A stretch of DNA of 64,000 nt from Salminus brasiliensis. Lineage: Eukaryota; Chordata; Actinopteri; Characiformes; Bryconidae. The stretch covers positions 21,875,925 to 21,939,924 of the forward strand of contig NC_132878.1 of NCBI RefSeq assembly GCF_030463535.1, in the 5' to 3' direction. Below, piece by piece: positions 51,516-59,627 of the stretch. Positions within the stretch are counted from its first letter, which is position 1. Each line of letters begins with the position of its first letter. The notes under the pieces were generated by a model that was given only the letters and a program-made list of their open reading frames with translations, was not told where the DNA came from and did not search any database. The position numbers and the translations under genes are program-made.

Positions 51516-52574
51516 TAGAAGTTCCATGTTAAAATCACTGGACTTCATCTCATTCAGTCACTACAGTGACAGAACTGCAGTTAGCGTATTTAACGGCCCA
51601 CATTCAGTTATGTTTTTGTAACAAACATGCAATTTTCTTGTGGTTAGTTAAGTGATCTAATTTATGATATTTAAAGATTTACATAAAAATAAATGTTTAC
51701 GTTGATGTAAACTTGCATAGCATTTAGGTTTCACAATGTGAATATGTTAATGTATTCTACTGCACAGACCCGGGCTGTGACAAGACTAGACATGGTGTCA
51801 CCCTGCAAGAATGGTATGACCCACTGGATCCAGACTTGGAAGCTCAACTGATTTACAGACACCTTAGCAGTGTCCAGCATGCCATGAGGTAGTGACTTTT
51901 CTAGACATGTTTTTTCTTTTCATTTTTAACTCACTGCACATATTACAGTCAGCCATAGTAATTAATAATATGGTTCTCAAACCAGTCCTCAGGGCCAAAA
52001 ACCACATTTTAGCACAAAAAGAATCATTTGGGGGCTCTGAGGACCTGTTTGAGAACCACTGCATTAACTTAATTAAACCTTAAGGCCTATGTCTGTCATT
52101 TTCTTAGTCTCCTATCTTTAGCTTACATAAGAATTTCATAGTAACTGAATAATTTTCACTATATATAAACCAAGTTTGAGGGGGCAAGGAAGGCTTAATT
52201 GGAACTGGTAGTATAAACAGATTGTGCTCTCTGGTGTCTTCCAGGGATAAGTATTATGAACTGATAAAGCAAGAGGAGGCTGATGAAGCAGACAAAGGTA
52301 ATGTAAAAATCACAGAACCTTTTTATTTGTGAATTTGATAGTGATCTAAACAGGAGTAGGAGCAGTATGTGGAACAGCTGTTCACATTTGCATCACCATT
52401 ACAGATCATGGCTTCTGATTTCTGCTTTGTATATGCTTATGTCTTCCAGATCATAAGGTTGACGGAGTAACAAGACTCTTTGGGATTCTCCAGGACCTGC
52501 AGGATGCCCACACAGCAGTAGAGGAGAAGGAGCGTTTGAAAAATAAGAATGTTTTTCTGGAGTTACAAACGTAA
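19674..52574 (+). CDS. rasa4: RAS p21 protein activator 4 (CAPRI), 21 coding exons, complete
   Basis: Ca2+-promoted Ras inactivator: on a Ca2+ rise the C2 domains carry it from cytosol to plasma membrane, where its RasGAP domain stimulates GTP hydrolysis on Ras. The 21 exons sum to 2412 nt, 803 residues plus TAA, the same length as human RASA4, and every GT-AG junction keeps frame. C2A (about 1-110) has all five Ca2+ ligands (Asp21, 27, 74, 76, 82), as does C2B (about 130-250; Asp150, 156, 204, 206, 212). RasGAP (about 285-525) has the arginine finger Arg345 in [10 protein letters not shown] and the [11 protein letters not shown] signature (Arg475). PH (about 563-673) carries the invariant Trp667, followed by a Btk zinc motif (His686, Cys697, Cys698, Cys708). 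The end FLELQT matches the human LLELQT. RASAL1 is the closest alternative, but the tail and neighbours favour rasa4. The start lies in GACATGGCT after a CCAAT-rich promoter. Confidence 0.95.
20878..21050 (+). repeat. Two-copy direct repeat, 113-bp period
   Basis: About 60 bp starting GTGGGCATGGGTTAT and ending CGCCCACAGCCTTTGTG at 20878 recurs at 20991 with about seven differences. The copies are separated by unique sequence. Both are intronic. Confidence 0.75.
22975..23117. repeat. MITE-like 'GGTTCTTTA' element, second copy
   Basis: AAAGAACCATTTAAAGGTCTAAAGAA at the left and TGGTTCTTTAAGGAACCACA...TTTATGGCACCTTTAAGAGTGTA at the right. Shares the GGTTCTTTA / GGCACC / AGAGTGTA vocabulary with 4604-4762 in opposite orientation. 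Confidence 0.5.
23273..23311 (+). repeat. (GT)n microsatellite, interrupted
   Basis: Alternating TG/GT dinucleotides broken by CAAGCATA; intronic. Confidence 0.85.
24027..24063 (+). repeat. (CTGT)n tetranucleotide repeat
   Basis: About nine CTGT/CTGC units in CTGCCTGTCAGTCTGTCTG and onward; read on the - strand it gives a (QTDR)n peptide in a chance ORF. Confidence 0.85.
24503..24559 (+). CDS. rasa4: rasa4 exon 2 (C2A loop 1)
   Basis: [19 protein letters not shown] with Ca2+ ligand Asp27. Acceptor TTCTCGCAG, donor TAAG|GTACAG, phase 2. Confidence 0.93.
24560..26600. other. rasa4 introns 2 and 3
   Basis: 24560-26196 and 26311-26600 flank exon 3. AT-rich unique sequence; no repeat or exon recognised in either. 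Confidence 0.55.
26197..26310 (+). CDS. rasa4: rasa4 exon 3 (C2A strands, Asp74 and Asp76)
   Basis: Contains [15 protein letters not shown] and the VMDEDSLS loop. Acceptor CACTCAG, donor CTCAG|GTCAGG. Confidence 0.94.
26601..26662 (+). CDS. rasa4: rasa4 exon 4 (end of C2A)
   Basis: [15 protein letters not shown] with Ca2+ ligand Asp82. Acceptor GTTTCCAG, donor CAAG|GTAAGG. A 12-kb intron follows. Confidence 0.93.
27420..27570 (+). mobile_element. DNA-transposon relic (fish 'CAGTGACACnnnnnTGGT' family)
   Basis: GTGGTGGCTCATTCTCAATGTGCCAGTGACACCAATATGGTAATGGCATGGTAGTGTGTG and GTGCGAGTGTATTACGTGCAGCAGCCCTGCTGAGTTTTTAA follow the order of a very common fish repeat segment. Decayed; no frame. 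Confidence 0.55.
28135..28790. repeat. Probable dispersed repeat of unassigned type
   Basis: A block with GCAGGGACGGTGCGATGCAAGAATGCTTTAATTAACAA, repeated A-rich 'aacaaaaaagggg' text, CCCTAAATACCACAGCCTAAGGTGAACCAAA and many GAACATGAAC-like words. The texture is that of a degenerate mobile element rather than unique intron. No coding motif or terminal repeat found. Confidence 0.35.
30110..31255 (+). pseudogene. Decayed Tc1-like transposase element
   Basis: A + strand frame ending in the ORF at 29886-30602 reads [23 protein letters not shown], then [21 protein letters not shown] and [12 protein letters not shown], the DNA-binding half of a Tc1 transposase. After frameshifts come KHGGR-like text near 30778, the DNDPKHT-type motif at 30970-30990 (CAGGACAATTATCCCAAGCATACC) and a degenerate C-terminus to about 31230. 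The first 130 codons of that ORF are unrelated upstream sequence. Sister copy at 17630-18650. Confidence 0.75.
31590..31800. promoter_or_regulatory. CpG-rich patch within intron 4, possible regulatory element
   Basis: After a pyrimidine-rich run (31548-31593) the sequence becomes GC- and CpG-richer than the surrounding intron: GGCGCGGCAGTACC, GTGTTGCGGAGGGCACGG, GCAGCCGACG, CTGGCGCGGGAGG. No splice-bounded ORF is evident. It could be an enhancer, an alternative promoter or an old repeat. Confidence 0.25.
34189..35070 (-). mobile_element. Tc1-like transposon, decayed, interrupted by a SINE
   Basis: The left end CAGTGACTCCATAATGATTGGGACAAATACATTTTT is a recognisable Tc1-type terminus. The transposase N-terminal region is read on the - strand at about 34700-35050: [39 protein letters not shown]. 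The middle, 34370-34712, is a SINE. The catalytic region is largely gone. Confidence 0.7.
34370..34712 (-). mobile_element. tRNA-derived SINE nested in a Tc1 relic
   Basis: On the - strand the head reads ATGCTGTCACTATGACCAG, then GGATTGCTGGTTTGAATCCCGG with the B-box GGTTTGAATCC, then CATCGGCAGCCAGGGCCCAGAGAGAGTTGGCC, a poly-A interruption and a tail with AATTGGGTAATTGCC. Same family as 9515-9862. Confidence 0.7.
37255..37560 (+). mobile_element. Tc1-like transposase relic
   Basis: GAGACAAAAATAGAGCTTTTTGTAGACAAGCAA encodes ETKIELF, the first catalytic region. CCTGCCGTAAAGTATGGTGGTGGATCTCTAATGTTGTG encodes [46 protein letters not shown] is a mutated DNDP motif. Multiple frameshifts. Confidence 0.65.
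37743..37915 (-). mobile_element. Non-LTR retrotransposon 3' end with (CAAGT)n tail
   Basis: The pentamer run (CAAGT)4 at 37744-37763 is followed by GGGTTTTTATTATCATTTCAACTATATAC and GTACACAGTGAAATGAATCAACGTTCCTCCAGGACC, a familiar fish LINE 3' UTR read from its tail. No ORF remains. Confidence 0.6.
38624..38756 (+). CDS. rasa4: rasa4 exon 5 (C2A-C2B linker and first C2B strand)
   Basis: [19 protein letters not shown], then [11 protein letters not shown]. Acceptor ATATGTAG, donor CCAG|GTGAGA. Confidence 0.94.
39327..39408 (+). CDS. rasa4: rasa4 exon 6 (C2B loop 1)
   Basis: [17 protein letters not shown] with Ca2+ ligands Asp150 and Asp156. Acceptor CTCTCTAG, donor TGCA|GTAAGC, phase 0. Confidence 0.94.
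39956..40090 (+). CDS. rasa4: rasa4 exon 7 (C2B core)
   Basis: [14 protein letters not shown] and [17 protein letters not shown] with Asp204, 206 and 212. Acceptor TCCTAG, donor GAAAG|GTATTA. Confidence 0.95.
40887..40978 (+). CDS. rasa4: rasa4 exon 8 (end of C2B)
   Basis: VLFNINRLQ and [11 protein letters not shown]. Acceptor TCCCTCAG, donor ATGA|GTGAGT, phase 2. Confidence 0.94.
44420..44580 (+). repeat. Dispersed repeat of unrecognised family, copy 2
   Basis: GTCTGAAGCCCCTCCCCTCTAATCTAACGTCCTATAGATTTCATCCTTACCTTGTTCACATTTC through CATTCCTGGCTCCATATCTCAGA. Homologous over its length to 945-1130 in the same orientation. Confidence 0.6.
44594..45334 (-). mobile_element. Internally deleted Tc1/mariner element with terminal repeats
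   Basis: The right end, read inward, is TACAGTTATGTGAAAAAGTTAAGACACCCCATG. The left end is TACTATATCAGGAAAATGTTAGAACACCCTATG, giving imperfect inverted repeats of about 33 bp. On the - strand, 44807-45034 carries the DNA-binding part ([36 protein letters not shown]). 44629-44823 carries [12 protein letters not shown] joined directly to [12 protein letters not shown] and the terminal LAKGGNISY. The second and third catalytic motifs are therefore deleted. Confidence 0.75.
46141..46258 (+). CDS. rasa4: rasa4 exon 9 (lead-in to RasGAP)
   Basis: [17 protein letters not shown] and [12 protein letters not shown]. Long CT-rich tract before acceptor TTTAAAG, donor CAAT|GTGAGT, phase 0. Confidence 0.94.
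47060..47213 (+). CDS. rasa4: rasa4 exon 10 (RasGAP N-terminal helices)
   Basis: [19 protein letters not shown] and [14 protein letters not shown]. Acceptor CATCATAG, donor ACAA|GTAGGC, phase 1. Confidence 0.94.
47308..47372 (+). CDS. rasa4: rasa4 exon 11 (arginine finger)
   Basis: [19 protein letters not shown] places the catalytic arginine finger at Arg345. Acceptor TTCCTCAG, donor TAAAG|GTAATT. Confidence 0.94.
47548..47660 (+). CDS. rasa4: rasa4 exon 12 (RasGAP)
   Basis: [19 protein letters not shown] and [14 protein letters not shown]. Acceptor GCTGTTAG, donor CAGG|GTAAGA, phase 2. Confidence 0.94.
48327..48519 (+). CDS. rasa4: rasa4 exon 13 (RasGAP middle)
   Basis: [16 protein letters not shown] and [13 protein letters not shown]-type end ([13 protein letters not shown]). 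The acceptor TTGAAG at 48326 has a poor pyrimidine tract, but it is the only AG that keeps the frame from exon 12 and yields the conserved Cys-Gly-Leu-His-Arg segment. Donor CAGG|GTATGT. Confidence 0.88.
48844..48981 (+). CDS. rasa4: rasa4 exon 14 (FLR motif)
   Basis: [19 protein letters not shown] carries the FLR signature (Arg475), followed by [19 protein letters not shown]. Acceptor CCTCACAG, donor TAAG|GTATGC. The minisatellite begins 49 bp into the next intron. Confidence 0.95.
48982..49900. other. rasa4 intron 14
   Basis: Two thirds of this intron is the 69-bp minisatellite at 49031-49635; the remainder (49636-49900) is unique. Confidence 0.8.
49031..49635 (+). repeat. 69-bp minisatellite, about 8.8 copies, two subtypes
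   Basis: Units start at 49031, 49100, 49169, 49238, 49307, 49376, 49445, 49514 and 49583. The first five carry CTCAGTATGACTCATATCTTAATTTGG and are nearly identical. The last four carry ATTAGCATGACTCTTATCCAGG-type text with small variants. All share GTGTTTTACACTGTAATATTAACTGTTGGTGTAGGGCA. Because 69 is 23 codons, a frame stays open through the array on each strand (48938-49732 + and 49318-49590 -). These ORFs are a by-product, since the rasa4 frame stops soon after the exon 14 donor. Confidence 0.95.
49901..50045 (+). CDS. rasa4: rasa4 exon 15 (end of RasGAP)
   Basis: [19 protein letters not shown] and [13 protein letters not shown]. Acceptor GTTTCCAG, donor GAAG|GTGAGC, phase 1. Confidence 0.95.
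50046..50348. other. rasa4 intron 15
   Basis: About 300 bp of unique AT-rich sequence; nothing recognised. Confidence 0.5.
50349..50521 (+). CDS. rasa4: rasa4 exon 16 (PH domain, first half)
   Basis: [14 protein letters not shown] and [18 protein letters not shown], the first PH strands. Acceptor TCCACTAG, donor CCAAG|GTGAGC. Confidence 0.95.
50661..50798 (+). CDS. rasa4: rasa4 exon 17 (PH domain, middle)
   Basis: [19 protein letters not shown] and QETLYLDCK. Acceptor CAATGCAG, donor CAAG|GTATGT, phase 0. Confidence 0.95.
50906..51041 (+). CDS. rasa4: rasa4 exon 18 (PH helix and Btk motif)
   Basis: [14 protein letters not shown] gives the PH C-terminal helix with Trp667. [19 protein letters not shown] supplies His686, Cys697 and Cys698 of the Btk zinc site. 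Acceptor TGCTGTAG, donor AACAG|GTACTG. Confidence 0.95.
51475..51513. repeat. (TA)n microsatellite
   Basis: About 19 TA units, intronic. Confidence 0.9.
51768..51888 (+). CDS. rasa4: rasa4 exon 19 (Btk motif end, tail)
   Basis: [16 protein letters not shown] completes the zinc site (Cys708), followed by [18 protein letters not shown]. Acceptor TGCACAG, donor TGAG|GTAGTG. Confidence 0.94.
51969..52062. repeat. Short palindromic MITE
   Basis: Left arm GGTTCTCAAACCAGTCCTCAGGGCC; right arm GGGGGCTCTGAGGACCTGTTTGAGAACC. These are near-perfect inverted arms of about 25 bp around a short A-rich centre, typical of a small fish non-autonomous element. Confidence 0.7.
52245..52297 (+). CDS. rasa4: rasa4 exon 20 (tail)
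   Basis: [17 protein letters not shown]. Acceptor CTTCCAG, donor AAAG|GTAATG. A variable acidic segment. Confidence 0.9.
52450..52574 (+). CDS. rasa4: rasa4 exon 21 (C-terminus and stop)
   Basis: [19 protein letters not shown] and the terminal FLELQT before TAA at 52572-52574. Acceptor TCTTCCAG. Matches the LLRVLQDLREAHS...LLELQT end of mammalian RASA4. Confidence 0.94.
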
Positions 52575-55500
52575 ACAAAGAAGCACCAAAAGACTCTGGT
52601 GTAAAAGGCCTCCATTAATTTCAGTCATACATTGACTTCATTCACAGGGTTTATAACATAAACCTGCTGTTGAGCTGAAACACTCTGTATAACACAGAGT
52701 TTGGCAGGTTGGAAGGTTTGCTCTCTAAGATTCAAAATTGAGGTAACTGATTGTTAGGTTTTCATGTATAGAAGGCTACTACCAAAATCTTTTCACCCAT
52801 CATTTACACCATGAGTGTACAGTGTACATCTGTTAAACATGAACACCTTTAGTGAAGTGGGGAAGAAGGGTTTGCAGTTATAAATCATGTATTTTTATAG
52901 GAATTATTAGCTTTTTATTCTTGTTCATGGGCACTTTATCAAGCTTCCATTTTAATGCCTTTAGTTTCATTTTCCATCATTTGTGACTGGTGGTGCCATA
53001 AATTGTTGTGTTATGTGATCACATAGGCATATAAGTGTTTACTTTGTGAAGAAGCATAGACTGCTTTTTGATGTTTACAGAGCAAATTTGGATTTTTAAA
53101 AGAAATATATTTTCTGCTCATATTTAGTATTTAGAGGGATACAACTGCATATGGACTCACTTTTTGCCATTTCTATGTGTTTTTGCAGTTTTACACTATT
53201 TATTCATGCCTGGTTCACACTATGTATTAACATTTCAGTCTTTCCTAGAACCGCACTGCAAAAATGAAGATGCCTCTCTCAAGCTGCAGCTGTGTTTTTT
53301 TTTCCTCTCTCAAGGTTCTAGTTACACATTGTTGGCTGCCTAATCTTGTTGAGTGCTCTCTATCTAACTATGTAGATGCACAACTGATCAGTAAATCAGT
53401 GCATGAAGAGGGGGCTGTACTGGATATTGTCAGTATCTGTGTCACAGTACAGTACAGCATGATACAATATATTGCCGTGCATGAGTAATATTCTTTTCTG
53501 TTTAAGAAGTCAGTTCTAGATGAGCATGTATCTATGTGATGCATTTGCATTACATTATGCCCCATAAAGGTACATGATAGGAAGAGCATTTTTGGTTACA
53601 TGACAAGCTTATTAATGCTACTGTTTTTTTCATAGAATGATACACAGTCATTTAACTCAATTTAACTCACTATGTGCAATATTTTGTTCTTTGATAAGCA
53701 GAAATTAGTTTTAGTAAATCACATGAATGTAATTATTTGAATTGTTTATTGTTAATTATTTAATTATGTTAACAAAAAAGAAAAAAGATTAAAGAATAGC
53801 TTTATGGTAGCCATGACTACAAATGGTTACACACAAAAAGAAACGCATAAATAATTCCCTTTATTAATCGTTTTATGTTAATGAAAAGAAGAGCATTATG
53901 GTTGCCATTATGGCAAACAAGGTAAAGTAGTTAGTTATAATTAATAATTATATTCATATTTTATGAATTAGCCCTTTAATTCACTACATGTGAACCCGTT
54001 CATAGAAAATTATTATACAGAGCTCTTGAAAGTGACTCTTAGATCCATCCCCAGTTCATTGTGAATGCTGTCAATCGCATTCCCTCTGGACTGCACGGCA
54101 CGTAGTAGCTCTGCTTTATTGACAGCTGCTGACGTCCCACTCGGGACCCCTCCCCTCCTACCAGCTGCACTCAGTATTGATACATTTATTAATTATTAAA
54201 ATCTCTAACCACGTTAGGTGAGTCTGTTCCTACTGTTGACATGCTTTGTCTTGTCAGATGTCAGTTCTGTATGTTGTATTATGTCCCTGGCTGACGTGTG
54301 TTATAAACATAGTGTTGTAAGTTTCGGACTTTCCTTCTGTATTTTCCTTTTTGCATTAACATGAATGTTAGACCCGAATGCATTTTCTCTGGGCTGTAGG
54401 TAGCAGTCTGTCCACCAGATGGCTCTGCAGTGTTAAAATATTTTTCCCTGAAAGCTCTGTAGCACAATAGCCTTAGTCATGATGGGCAGGTTTTAGCATA
54501 ATGGTGTGTTGCTGCAGTACTGTGATGGAAGTAATGTTTAGAAGCTGTGTTATAAGGTGTTGTGGAATGATGTTCTTTTTGGGGGAACTCAACCCAAAAG
54601 CTCTAGGTATCTTCTGTAGGTTGAAAATGTTTGGCTATATGTGTGTCATTACTGTTAATGATTTGATGTAATCACAGAGAAGCTGAACGCTCCCTAAACC
54701 CTTAATCGAATAGCCTTATTGCATTATAGTAAAGATTTCCTGGGCTGTTCATTTGTCTGGCTGAATCTAGTTTTGGACCATTGATTGTCTTAAGACTCAA
54801 CACTGATTTTCCTTTCATTATTTTTCCATATTTGCATTTGAAATTGGGGTTGTAGCAATGTGATACAATATATGTGATTAATCAGAGGCTACACCTAAAC
54901 GTCAATAGTTGTTTTATTCCACATAATAGTTGAGAAATTAGTCAGACGTTAGAAGTGGCTTAGCTAGTGTCTGAACCTCTCTCTCACCCCTTGCCTTGAT
55001 AGTTGGCTGTATGTCAAGCCTAAAGAAATTGAGTTAACATGATTTAACACTGACCCCAGATAAAGTTGATCGGACCAGACAGGTTTGATATCTGATATAC
55101 AAGTTTTCTTAAAGTTTCCAATAGGAGATGCTACACAAATGTTGCTAACAGAAACTGGATTTACACTGTCACCAATATCATCTCTGTACATTTTAATAGA
55201 AATCTGTGTAAATATGCATTTTTATTTTAGTGTGTTCCATTTTAGACAGTGTCTAGGAGTATTAAATGAAGTATTTAATGAAGTATATATATCATATATA
55301 AAACTTTATCATCCACATAACATTTTGCTTTGTATGATAATTCACTTTAATGTAATGTATGTTTGAGAAACATTTTTGGGTGTATATTACAGAGACGAGA
55401 CTGGTGAAAGTCCTAAGTCCTGGCTTTGATAGCCACGTTAGCCTAGCAAAGCCCATTGTAAACTAAAAAACCAAACATGTCTTGGCTGATTCACTGTGTC

Positions 55501-58500
55501 TGAGGTAAAATATAAATCATTGATCGTTGTAAATTGATTCTTTTTGCTAGACTACTCTTAAATTTCATTTTGACTCTCTTTCATTGTAATTTAACCAGGC
55601 ACAGATATTGTAGTGGTCTGGCTATATTTCTATTAATATTATTTTTCTTAATGTGGGAAGCAGTGAATACAGGTAGACTTCATGCCAGGCATTCTAACAT
55701 AAATTTGAATAGTAATAAGAAACTCCATTATATTCTTTAGAAGAGACAGCCACAAAAGTAAGGAAATGCTCCTATTTACTGAAACCTTTTCTGTTTTGTG
55801 TTAGTAGAAATATCATAAAATCAAAGAAATAGATTCTTTTTTCATATTTTTGAATTGATTTTTTTTTGTATTGTGGCACAAAAGTCACATATAACATATC
55901 CTATCATTACATCTGTGTGTCGTTACTCTCCTAAAGAGATTGGTCACCAATAAGTTTGGAATGAAAACTCTTTAACTGCTTTAGTGGTGGGATAATAAAA
56001 CTTTGACTACAATGAGAGTCTTTTCTTTTCCTTAAAGAAGCTGTTCAAATAAAGCATTGTGTTTACAGGCTGAAGAAGGAATGCGTTTCCTGTTTACGCC
56101 TCTTTTCTCCCGTGAAACTTGAGCAGTCCATATGTTTCACTCATCTAACCCCCCTCTTTCCCACACACGCCTTCTCACTCTCTCTGAGGACAAGACATTA
56201 GCTCACCCCACACATGCCAATGCCAATGAAAGGTGTAAAAGACGTGCTTTCGTACCTATGTAATGTTTTATTAAGTCTATCTGGTACCTTGTGCTTATGC
56301 TCCACAAAGACTTTGCCTACATTTAACAGGCCCAAATCTGACATTTTTCCTGCATACCCACCCAAAATTCACTTTTTGACATAATATGAATCTGGCAGTT
56401 GATTTTTACATTTACATTTATGGCATTTAGCTGACGCTCTTATCCAGAGCAACTTACAAGGTTACTCGTATTACAAAGGTGGGCCAATGTAGTATTAGGA
56501 GTGTTGCCCAAAGACTCTTATTGGTGTAGTGCAGCATAGTGACCATAGTGATTTAGCATAAAATCTTTTTTACATCTATTTCTTACTGGCTGCCATGTTG
56601 AGCCTTATTAAGAAAGAAGTCAGGGCTTAAACACTCCTTATATTTTCCATTTTAACTGGTCAAGCTAAGCTTCTGAGGGGGATTTTGTCCTGGTTACATT
56701 TTCTTTGTAAATGTCACTGAATCACCTGAATTACATTTGATTTCACAGTGATGTTCTTATTATTTTGATATGTAACAAACATCTAACAAATCCGATTCCT
56801 CCGAAATCCGCTATTTTTTATAGTGTCCCAAACTGCTGTTGTAGAATATGAAACACATGGACGGACGTTTGGTTCAAATGTCAGGGGAGCTGTGTCATTA
56901 CTCTAGTTCATATTTAGAAGAATAATAAGAGCTTACTGATCCAAGCGGTGCTCTGAAACATTCTCTCAGACAGAATCCACACTCATTCGCAGTTATCCTG
57001 CTGTGTGTGTTATGTAGAGCTAGAAAACACAGCACTGCTTCAAGTCCACAGATTCATCATGTTGGTCCAATGCTGACAAAGCACTTCATCCATGGCTAAC
57101 GTAGATGTGAGTGTGATGCAAGCTTGTGGAAGATTTAGGCACATGACTTCCTTTTACGCTTCGGCCTGGTACCGCATCTGTTGGGTGCAGTGGGTCAACT
57201 GCTGCTACGCGTTTAAGAGACATCTTAACACTGGTCAACATCTTAACTGGCCAACTCTGGATCCAGTAACATTTATGGAGGGGAGGTTGGGTGTAAGACA
57301 AGACAAAAACTTTTAGGTTTGGAAAGTTCATGTTCCAGCATAGACGAGAGCAGTGATTTTCAAAAACGCCACCTTAAGTTTGTTACTTGTCACAAACTAC
57401 AACTACACACACCAGTAAAGGGGTCTATGGTAGTTAATGAGGTAGCAGTGGGACAAACGCACATACTACCATACTAAACTGTATATGTCAAAAGTAGTAC
57501 ACCATCATTAGCGTATTCATTAATGTAGTTTGTGGTTTTGGACACGAACTACAGCTGCTTTCCATTCCCAGGCCCCCTAAGCTGTACCCTTATATTCCCT
57601 ACACACTGAGCACAGTGCGTGGGTGAAGGGAACAGCACTGGATTGAATACCTTCATATGGTCAACACATGATCTTCAATAGACATGCAATGACTGATGGG
57701 TATACTTTTTAGGAACTTCCCACGCTGTGACACACCACTGTTTTCTACAGTGTGAAGTTCCCTTCTAACAGAACCTTCTCACTCCCTGTGATCTGGATCC
57801 TGGAGGTAGCTAACCTGATGCCTCGCTGCCCACGCTGTCTCACAGGTCACTGTTTCAGAAGACAGCGCAGTGATCAAGGTCTCTTTAATGTGTCCTGACG
57901 TCGCCAAAGTCTCACCAGCTCACTGCTAGATGTGAGCATTTAGCTGTGTTGTCATTAACCATCAGGATCATTTTTATCATCATTTTCAGCCAGAAGCTAG
58001 ATTGCTCAACTTTGTTTCAGACTTTGAGTCCAGTCTGAGTAGGCAGGACTTTTACTAGAGGGTTTGGAAAGTATGTACCTTAAGAGTCAAGCTCAACAAC
58101 TCTTATTGGTGCTGTATATTAAAGAAAAAGAGTGTGATCCTAATGAAGACCTGGAAACGGTTTAATACCTGGAGTGGACGAAGAGAGGTTATTATTATTA
58201 TTAATTTTTTTTTTTGGGGGGGGGGGGGGGGGTGACTATTGACTTCTAGCATTTGTTAGCAACATTAGCTTCATAGCAACAGCGCTCAAGTAAAGAAGCA
58301 AAATCAAGACTTTTATTATTTATATTATAAATACAATTTATATTTTTATACTATTTATTTTTACTATTTTTATATTATTTATACTATTTATATTTTTTAT
58401 TTAACTTTTGGTTTAAATTTTATATATATATATATATATATGAATGTAAAATTATATTTTAACTGATTTTCTCTCAATTATTCGCCTGTTTGTCTACAAA

Positions 58501-58559
58501 GCCTTCATTTTGACCGAACTCCACTTAGCACAGCTCAAGTAAGGGAACTGCGATGGGCT
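52575..58559. other. rasa4 3' UTR/flank and gap to clip2
   Basis: No further coding exon recognised. Candidate polyadenylation signals on the + strand are ATTAAA at 53788 and AATAAA at 55994 and 56048, so the 3' UTR could be 1.2 to 3.5 kb. A repeat related to 1980-2312 lies at about 55045-55160 and an L2-like LINE tail at 56403-56553. A T10G17 run is at 58206-58232 and an (AT)n run near 58422-58441. The ORFs here show no domains. Confidence 0.5.
56403..56553 (-). mobile_element. L2-like LINE 3' terminal fragment
   Basis: Read on the - strand it ends CTTGTAAGTTGCTCTGGATAAGAGCGTCAGCTAAATGCCATAAATGTAAATGTAAA. This matches the 3' end of the LINE at 14870-15372, including the TGTAAA tail. Only about 150 bp remain. 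Confidence 0.75.
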
Positions 58560-58888
58560 ACTCCTCCTTAAAACGTGGCCTCGCCTGAGCAGAATAGCGG
58601 TTTCTGGCTCCGAATGAGAGAGGAAACCCTCCCAGCTCACTCTGCCGTTATTCTGAAGACATGGCCGCACACCAACAGCACAAAAAATAAAATGCTACCG
58701 GACAGCCCAAAACACCAGCACTCCCCGAGAAAACCCACAGCTTATCTTTAAAAAGGAAAAGGAAAGGAAAAGCCCCGGTGTGTATGTGGCCGGCGTGCTG
58801 CGGCTAGCATCCTGCCCCACTCCCCCCTTCCCTCAGCTCCAGCTCAGCATCCATGTTTTTCGCATCCGTGTGTGTGAGCGAGCGTATG

Positions 58889-58923
<35 letters not shown>

Positions 58924-59250
58924 GGAGTGGCAGCGGCTGAGGAGCTACACTGCATGCCGGCAGAGCCCGTCGGAACTGCTCTCAAAGGAAAGCACGGAGT
59001 TGTGTCCCCGGCGTCTTGTAAGGGATCTAGCTAACACACGGCGGACTTTCTGAGGTAATGGCGGTGTTTTCTGTTTTTGTCAGACTGTGTTTGTTGTATC
59101 TGACAGGGCCAGAGTTAACCACGCAGCGCCGGAGCCCCAAGAGCCAAAACAATAGAGCGACATTACGGTGCTGAAAACGCTCGTCTGTGCTGGAGGTTAG
59201 AGCCCACACTGACACACATGCTGAGACTGCAGTGGCTTTAGGTTGAATTT
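58560..59250 (+). promoter_or_regulatory. CpG-rich clip2 promoter and probable noncoding exon 1
   Basis: GC and CpG content rises sharply over the AT-rich flank. A (GT)15 run is at 58891-58920. The stretch ends with a good donor, TTTCTGAG|GTAATG, at 59055, so a noncoding first exon ending at 59054 is likely; its 5' limit is not visible. Assignment to clip2 rests on its position 3.1 kb before the first coding exon on the same strand. Confidence 0.5.
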
Positions 59251-59289
59251 CGTCTCCGGTATTAAACCAACAAACCAAAAAAAAAAAAG

Positions 59290-59627
59290 CCTGTCCTTTA
59301 AAATCGGTCGCTAACGGTAGTTGACAGCATGCTCAGTCTGGCGACCTCTTTTCATATGAAAGACTCTAGCTCTGTTTACCTGAGGTCAGTGTAAAAACCA
59401 TCACACAGGGCCTTGATCGATGTCTTTTCTATGAAAAAAACACACAACCAGCACCGCCAACAGTGGAGGACATCTTCTGGGAGAAGCCTGGGAGACTGGA
59501 CCTTCTTATTGTTGGACACTATGTTGCCAGTCCACCCCCTCTCGGTCCATTCAGTGCTGTGTAGCTTTATTGTTCACACGTTTTTCAGAGGATATGTAGA
59601 AATGCTGAACCGTTTAGACCCCAAAAC
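59290..59627 (+). repeat. 338-bp direct duplication, copy A
   Basis: Nearly identical to 60389-60726, offset 1099 bp, with 5 mismatches seen over 338 bp (about 98.5 percent). It starts CCTGTCCTTTAAAATCGGTC and ends AGACCCCAAAAC, in apparently unique intron sequence 235 bp after the putative noncoding exon. The ORFs at 59413-59649 and 60512-60742 share 72 residues merely because of this duplication. Confidence 0.95.

Larger units (their letters stand above)
51042..52449. other. rasa4 introns 18-20
   Basis: 51042-51767 includes an ATTAC-type run near 51417-51442 and a (TA)n run at 51475-51513. 51889-52244 includes the palindromic MITE at 51969-52062. 52298-52449 shows nothing. Confidence 0.6.
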
